From Lytechinus variegatus (Eukaryota > Echinodermata > Echinoidea > Temnopleuroida > Toxopneustidae), in contig NC_054747.1 of the NCBI RefSeq assembly GCF_018143015.1, positions 37,501,733-37,565,732 of the forward strand: a stretch of 64,000 nucleotides of DNA, read 5' to 3'. A model generated the notes under the pieces. It was not told the DNA's origin. It saw only the letters and a list, made by a program, of their open reading frames with translations, and made no database searches. Shown here in pieces: positions 58,130 to 64,000 of this stretch. Positions within the stretch are counted from its first letter, which is position 1. The number at the start of each line of letters is the position of its first letter. The translations under genes and the position numbers were made by a program.

Positions 58130-59062
58130 AAGATAGGCAAAAGAATGTAGAAGAATCAATGAAGAAGATTGGCTCAAGGATAGCTCTTCTCAGTAGGCTT
58201 AGAAAATACCTCACGACTGACAGTTCAAAGGTCTTAGCTAATTCACTTATATTACCATACTTTGATTACTGTAGTAATTCTTGGAGCATGTGTGCACAGT
58301 ATCTTTAAGATGGCTTAATCAGACAGCATAAGAAAATGGCCCGTCTAATCCTAAAAGTTAATTTTTCTACACCTATTGAACAGGTGCTCAATAGACTCAA
58401 ATGGGTTTCGATTGAAAAAAGATGGAAATACCATAGATGCAAAACAATTCACACTATCCTTAACGGGGAAGCGCCAATATATCTCTGAACTCGTAGTAAG
58501 ATCTAGTAATGTCCATTCGTACAGAACGAGAAACTCAGTTCAGAATGGTGTAGTGGTACCGCTTGTACGCACACAGGCTGGAAAAAGGGCATTTTCTCAT
58601 AGTGCTGCCATTCTCTGGAATCAGCTGGATAGTGGTACCCGTAGTGCAGTCTCGAGGCAATCCTTTGCTACATCTTATTGGAGAGCGAGAAACTGCTGAA
58701 TTAAAATAACTACCCCTATCTGGCTGGTTCCAGGGACAGCAATCAAGTACTTAAACATAAAATTAATCAATAATCATAGGGAATATATAATTGTCTAGAT
58801 ATGCTTATGCACAATGTTTTTATGTTAAATTTTGTTCAACATACACATTATTTTAGTAGGTATGTATATGTGTCCTGCAGGTTGCTTGTCTAAGAACATA
58901 TTTTCTTCCTTGTTTTATATCTTTTCATTGTTTGTACTTGTTAATTTATGTATGTATTTGATATTTGTATGCAGGGCCCCCAAGAAAAACAGTGCTTAGT
59001 CCACTGATGGGGTTACCCTGGGTAAACAAAACAAAATAAATAAATAATTAAAAATAAATAAA
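58130..59062 (+). mobile_element. 5'-truncated LINE fragment
   Basis: Encodes the region after reverse transcriptase: ALLSRLRKYLTTDSSKVLA, then LNRLKWVSIEKRWKYHRC and, in the frame 58,376-58,699, SSNVHSYRTRNSVQNG...FSHSAAILWNQL. That is the conserved C-terminal tail of CR1/L2-type ORF2. At least one frame change separates the two parts. The 3' end is GGTAAACAAAACAAAATAAATAAATAA, a simple-repeat tail. Dead on arrival copy. Confidence 0.8.
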
Positions 59063-60064
59063 TTCTCTTATTATATTCTGTAACCCGGGGGTTAATTATG
59101 TGCCGCGGAGGGGACCCCCATTTTTACACTCAAATTTCCGTTCCAATGCATAGCATTTTTGCCTTGTTGAGAAAAAGAACAAAGAAAGCCGCTCCAAGGC
59201 ATAGCATTTTTTGAGATCAGACCTGAAAGGGATATTATGAAAACTTTATGGAATACAAGAAAAAATAGGTCCCTGATGAATCAAAATTTGCGAGCGCGCG
59301 GCGTAAGCAGAAAATGTTCATATTCAGACCATAAAACTTACATTTTTACAGAGCACAAAAAAATCAATTTGTAAATCACATAAATGATGAAAGTACGATT
59401 TGTGAAATGTGTTGTATATATCGACTTTCAAACTTGATTTAAACTCCTTATTGAACAAGACATGTAACTCACTTTACAGGCATTGCGAACGCGGAGCGCG
59501 AGCGAAAATTTTACATAGTGACGGAAAAATTCTTTTTATTTTCCAAGTCTTAATAATAGTACATCGTCCTTCTTCTCTTCTTTTTTTTCTCCTCCTTTTC
59601 CCTCCTTTTGGCCCCTCGGCCCCCTGGATCCGCCTATGTCCCCCCCAAAAAAAAAAACAAGCAAACAAAAAAGGGGCAATTACACAGAGAACAATATCCC
59701 CCGGATCCCCCCCCCATATCGACTCCCATGGTACACTTTTTTTCTTTTAGATTTGTCGTGTTTCCAACATCCTACAGTTCGTGGATAATCTCTCGCTAGC
59801 GCTGCATGCACTGCATGCACTGTATTATCAGGAAAAGTCGCCCGGGAAAACCACTCTCGACGAGCAAGTATCAATAATCAAGAGAATACTGAGAATAATT
59901 TTTTATCTGTGTGTTGGAAATTCAGATTTTTTTGCATTATGAATTCATAATCTATTATATTTTTCTCTTTAAAAAACATTTTTCCAATAACAGCCCCACA
60001 TGCAGTGATGCACGCTGGATTATTGCGCCCGTGGCGTTGCGTGTACTTGACGGTACACCCAGGC
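59063..60064. other. No supported gene
   Basis: Contains GC-rich islands in AT-rich context (GCGAACGCGGAGCGCGAGCG near 59,485) and runs of C and A near 59,640-59,715. Possibly remains of a DNA transposon. Frames here are low complexity. Confidence 0.35.
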
Positions 60065-61421
60065 CGCGCGTTTCCGTTTTACACCATGGCGAAGGCATTT
60101 TCCGGAAAAGTAGCCAAAAAGCGACTAGTGAAGAGTCTACGTTTGTTTACATTATCAGCTGGGCGCGCGATCCAAAGTCCGCACCGAAGTTATCCGCAGA
60201 ACATACCGTAAATGCAGCTGAGCTTATACTTTCCAGGTTCAATACGAATGTTTGCCTTGATCATTTGCCTTGCCGATTTGCTGATGTCTGTCTTTCTCTC
60301 TATCCGGCTGTCTATGTATCTATCTCTCAAATTCTATCTTTATCTATCTATGTAACTGCAGTATCTATCTATCTAATAATCTTCTCTGTCTCTCTATTTC
60401 TTTATCTAACATCTCAAATTCTCTCACTCACTCTCTCTATCCATCCGTCTGTCTTTCTCTATTTCTCTCTATCTATTTATCTATCTATTTTTTAACTATC
60501 TATCTGTTAATTTGTTAATATTCTTTGTCTCTCTCCCTCTTTATCTATCTAACATCTATCTATCTCTCATCTATCTATCTCTCAAATCCTCTATCTATCC
60601 ATCTCTGTCTTTCTCTATTCTCTCTCTATATATATCTATCTATGTATCTATCTATCTGTTAATTTGTCTATCTTCTCTGTCTCTCTCATTCTTTATCTTT
60701 CTATCTATCTAACTATCTGTCTCTCAAATTCTCTATCTCTCTCCTCTAGCATCTGTCTGTCTTTTTTCTCTCTTTCTCTTTGTCCGTCCATATTTCTATC
60801 TATATCTCTCTCTCTCTCCCCCCCTCTCCCTCATATATCGACCTCTCTGTCTCTCCCTCTCTCTATTTATCTATCTATTCATCCATCTCTCCCCTTTCTC
60901 TCTCTTTCTATCTATCTATCCACCTCTCTCCCTCTCTCTGTCCCTCTCTCTTTTTCTATCTATCTATCGATCTGTCTGTCTATCTTGTCTCTATCTATTT
61001 ATCAGTCTTCTATATCTATCTTTCGGCAGCGAGTGTATCAATCCATCAAACTTCAATTTGTCTTTCCATTATAAGTATCTGTTTATTTTGATTTTGTATG
61101 TCATTCTATTCATTTACTATTTAGTCAATAATTTATTTAAAAAAAAACTATCATAAACAACGCGACTGCAAAAGCATGTTCGGATTTCACTGGATTTCAC
61201 TTCTGACTGCCGCTCTCTCTGTACATGAAGTGCCGAGGAACTCTGTGCTCTGATCAGTAACTGCAAATTCCATGCGGTGGTGGACTCGCCTGTGTCGCAC
61301 CAAGGAGATATCCTTGGTCGCACGCTGCATGCAACCAGCGACGTGTGTAGACTCTTCACTAGTCGCTTTTTGGCTACTTTTCCGGAAAATGCCTTCGCCA
61401 GGGTGTAAAACGGAAACGCGC
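60065..61421 (+). mobile_element. TIR element, first of a head-to-head pair
   Basis: Ends are inverted copies of a 75-bp unit (60,065-60,140 and 61,347-61,421) with GCGTTTCCGTTTTACACC at the outer tip. The interior has a unique left part, a long TCTA/TCTC microsatellite and a right part (CGCGACTGCAAAAGCATGTT). No transposase. Confidence 0.8.
60290..61010 (+). repeat. TCTA/TCTC microsatellite
   Basis: Long degenerate run of CTATCTATCTCTCTCT. Frames rich in S, L, I and Y are artefacts. Confidence 0.93.
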
Positions 61422-61546
61422 ACCCAGGCCAGGCAGCGCGTTTCCGTTTTACACCCTGGCGAAGGCATTTTCCAGAAAAGTAGCCAAAAAGCGACTAGTG
61501 AAGAGTCTACACACGTCGCTAGTTGCACGTCGCTAGTTGCACAACT

Positions 61547-61727
61547 GGGCGTTGTGGCGTGCGCCTGTAATCCAAGCTGTGGGGAAGTTACAAATTGATG
61601 CAGAGGGTCGAGGTTCGAGCCCTGGTCACGTCTTTCGGATGGTGACGTTAAAGGTCGGTCCCAGACGTAAATAATCATATCTGATTGATACACGTCTGAC
61701 AAAACTCAAATACACACACACACACAC
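61547..61727 (+). mobile_element. SINE with Alu/7SL-like head
   Basis: Head CTGGGCGTTGTGGCGTGCGC then CTGTAATCCAAGCTG closely resembles the 5' end of 7SL RNA/Alu (GGCGCGNGCCTGTAATCCCAGCT pattern). It is followed by GATGCAGAGGGTCGAGG and a B-box-like GGTTCGAGCCC, a body (GGATGGTGACGTTAAAGG) and a CA repeat tail. The insertion site is proven by the uninterrupted partner element. The 7SL link is by eye only. Confidence 0.65.
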
Positions 61728-61984
61728 ATGCATGCAGCGTGCGACACAGGCGAGTCCATGCAATTTGCACAGTTCCTGATCACAGTACAGAGTTCCTCGG
61801 CACTTCATGTACAGAGAGAGCGGCAGTCAGGAGTGAAATCCGAACATGCTTTTGCAGTCGCGTTGTTTATGATAAAAAATAAATTATTAACTAAATGAAT
61901 AGAATGACAGACAAAATCAAAATAAACAGATACTTATATTAATGGAAAGACAAATTGAAGTTTGATGGATTGATACACTTAGAA

Positions 61985-62720
61985 GCTGCCGAAAGATAGA
62001 TATAGAAGACTGATAAATAGATAGAGACAAGAAAGACAGATAGATAGATAGAAATAGAGAGAGAGAGAGAGAGAGGTGGATAGATAGATAGAAAGAGAGA
62101 GAAAGAGGGAGAGATGGATGGATAGATAAATAGAGAGAGGGGGAGAGACAGAGAGGTCGATATATAGAGGGGGGGGGGGAGAGAAAGAGAGAGATGTTAT
62201 AGATAGAAATATGGACGGACAAAGAGAGAGAAAAAAGACAGACAGATGCTAGCTAGAGAAGGAGAGAGATAGAGAATTTGAGAGACAGATAGATAGATGT
62301 TAGATAGATAAAAAGATAAAGAATGAGAGAGACAGAGAAGATAGACAAATTAACCGATACTGTAGTTTCATAGATAGATAGATAGATAGATAGATAGATG
62401 AAAGACAGACAGATGGATAGAGAGAGAGAGATAGAGAGAGCTGGAGAATTTGAGAGATAGATAGATGTCAGATAGATCAAGAGAGAGAGAGAGTGACAAA
62501 TTAACAGATAGTTACATAGGTAGGTAGAGAGAGAGAGAGAAATAGATAAAGACAGACAGATGGATGGATAGATAGAGAGAGATAGAGAATTTGAGATAGA
62601 TAGATGTTAGATAAAGAATGAGAGAGACAGAGAAGATTATTAGATAGATAGATACTGCAGTTACATAGATAGATAGAGATAGAATTTGAGAGATAGATAT
62701 ATAGACAGATAGAGAGAAAG
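61985..62720 (-). repeat. TAGA/GAGA microsatellite
   Basis: Mirror of 60,290-61,010 within the inverted second copy; unit numbers differ. Confidence 0.92.
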
Positions 62721-62949
62721 ACAGACATCAGCAAATCGGCAAGGCAAATGATCAAGGCAAACATTCGTATTGAACCTGGAAAGTATGCATTTGCAAGTAC
62801 GGTATGTTCTGCGGATAACTTCGGTGCGGACTTTGGATCGCGCGCCCAGCTGATAATGTAAACAAACGTAGACGTAGACTCTTCACTAGTCGCTTTTTGG
62901 CTACTTTTCCGGAAAATGCCTTCGCCAGGGTGTAAAACGGAAACGCGCG

Positions 62950-63482
62950 GCCCGGCATGGAGCTCAGCTCCGGCGGGCCGGAGACAAGCCGGGAGTCGAC
63001 CGTGCAAAACGAGGGAGACACTGGGGTAGATTGGGGTCTCAGTAGTAATCTTAATACAATGTATTAAGTACAGTTTAAATGTGGAAATTTTTATTATCAT
63101 ATTATAGGCCTCGGCCTATTTCCAGATTTTATGAAATATCTAGGCCTAGGTCCTTGAGTTGAGCTTGAGAGAAGTTGAAAATAAATTGGAATGGAATTCA
63201 ACAAATATATTCAACAAAAATTGATGCAAATTTAATTTTGTGAAAACTGAATCAACATTTTAGAAAAAAAGCTTAAAACATCAAATGTTGATTCATGTTA
63301 CTCTCTTGGAGTCTCTTCAGAGATCAGCAGTGAAATGAAGAGAGGACCTAAGGCTAAGACTTATTGTCCATAGACTAATTGGAAATCCTTGTTGTTTACA
63401 TGCCGTACAAATGATAGATTAAAATTAGGTTCTCTCTAACAAAAAAAAATGATATTTTGGCATTTGTACAGAGAGTGCTAGC
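62950..63482. other. No supported gene
   Basis: AT-rich after a short GC-rich edge (GGCCCGGCATGGAGCTCAGC). Nothing recognised. Confidence 0.4.
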
Positions 63483-63868
63483 TTAAAGAGAAATTCCAGT
63501 AGTTGCAGTAAACACTGATTTCATGAGAAAGTCTGTAAACTGATGCTTAATTGTCAGTTTATCATCAAGGATCTAGATCTGGTTCAGTTACATAAACTGA
63601 ACTTTGTGAAATCTTGAAATCCATGCTGAAAACTAAGTGTTCAGACTGAAGATCCCCAACACAGATAAGCGCACATGGCAGTATAATTATTGCTTCGAAT
63701 ATCGCGCCCGACGCTCTACCCGAATCCGGTGCTTATTTGCTGATTTCTCAGCAATTACACAATTTCTTCCAGAATCCTTTGGCACATAGACCCTATGTTT
63801 TATTTATACAAACAGACACTTTGGTGGTCATGTCATTGGATTCTTGACAAACTAATTTTGATATCGTT
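63483..63868 (+). mobile_element. TTAA MITE, second copy, right end cut by a SINE
   Basis: Starts TTAAAGAGAAATTCCAGTAG and follows 13,524-13,930 closely to the common TTTTGATATCGTTA, where the SINE begins; the last about 25 bp and TTAA end are displaced beyond the window. Confidence 0.75.
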
Positions 63869-64000
63869 ATTGTGGAGCGTTGTGGCCCAGTAGATTAGCG
63901 TTCGGACTTTGAAACAAAGGGTCGTGGGTTCGAATCCCAGCCATGGCGTAATTTCCTTCAGCAAGAAATTTATCCACACTGCTGCACTCAACCCATGTGA
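63869..64000 (+). mobile_element. tRNA-derived SINE, cut by window end
   Basis: Head GCGTTGTGGCCCAGTAGATT (A-box) with GGGTTCGAATCCC (B-box) spaced as in a tRNA, then a SINE body TTTATCCACACTGCTGCACTC. The anticodon arm does not make a sound cloverleaf, and the body follows directly, so it is a SINE and not a tRNA gene. Confidence 0.75.

Larger units (their letters stand above)
61437..62949 (-). mobile_element. TIR element, second of a head-to-head pair
   Basis: Inverted copy of 60,065-61,421, with its own 75-bp ends at 61,437-61,510 and 62,874-62,949. Only about 15 bp separate it from its partner. It carries a SINE insertion (61,547-61,727) that the partner lacks. Confidence 0.8.

Noticed and set aside
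60512-61091. Membrane-protein-like S/L/I/Y-rich frames
   Set aside because: Produced by the TCTA/TCTC microsatellite; the mirror copy at 61,985-62,720 gives the same.
63882-63955. tRNA gene
   Set aside because: A and B boxes are present but the arms pair poorly and a SINE body follows at once; same for 35,337-35,400.

Overview
The window looks like a gene-poor, transposon-rich stretch of a marine invertebrate genome. The best guess is an echinoderm, probably a sea urchin. The clues are a spliced PIH1D2-type host gene, intronless rhodopsin-class GPCRs in a small cluster, tRNA-headed SINEs of a kind I associate with sea urchins (from memory, no search), and many TTAA-flanked fold-back MITEs. 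The phylum is inference. There is no rRNA, no true tRNA gene and no CRISPR.

Layout. 1-15,049: two inverted copies of a Harbinger-like element flank a spacer. A young Ty3/gypsy element (2,182-12,216, minus strand) sits in that spacer, and a 3-kb DNA transposon with a 9-bp target duplication sits inside the gypsy element. 15,282-17,408: nested TTAA MITEs and a GC-rich fold-back. 18,073-23,350: a four-exon PIH1D2 homologue (plus strand), the clearest host gene, with two decayed extra copies of exon 2 and several repeats in its introns. 24,600-32,000: transposon graveyard with a MYB/SANT-like ORF, a broken piggyBac transposase, a gag-like relic, tandemly duplicated exon-like pieces and two fold-back Penelope-like remnants. 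33,065-37,905: tandem exon-like repeats, SINE with nested MITE, a 274-bp tandem duplication and a minisatellite. 38,003-39,754: a TIR element with a recurring 16-bp motif and nested insertions.

40,430-58,110: two diverged copies of a roughly 5-kb block, each carrying one class A GPCR gene on the minus strand (A intact, B with a frameshift near the start). A third, more distant, broken paralogue and a LINE lie between them. 58,130-64,000: a 5'-truncated LINE, two copies of a TIR element set end to end in opposite orientation with TCTA microsatellites, a SINE with an Alu/7SL-like head, and at the edge a SINE inside a TTAA MITE.

Host genes likely to be expressed are PIH1D2 (dynein-arm preassembly or R2TP-type co-chaperone work) and at least GPCR A. 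Almost everything else is mobile DNA at different stages of decay. Nested insertions and paralogous empty sites let several events be ordered in time.
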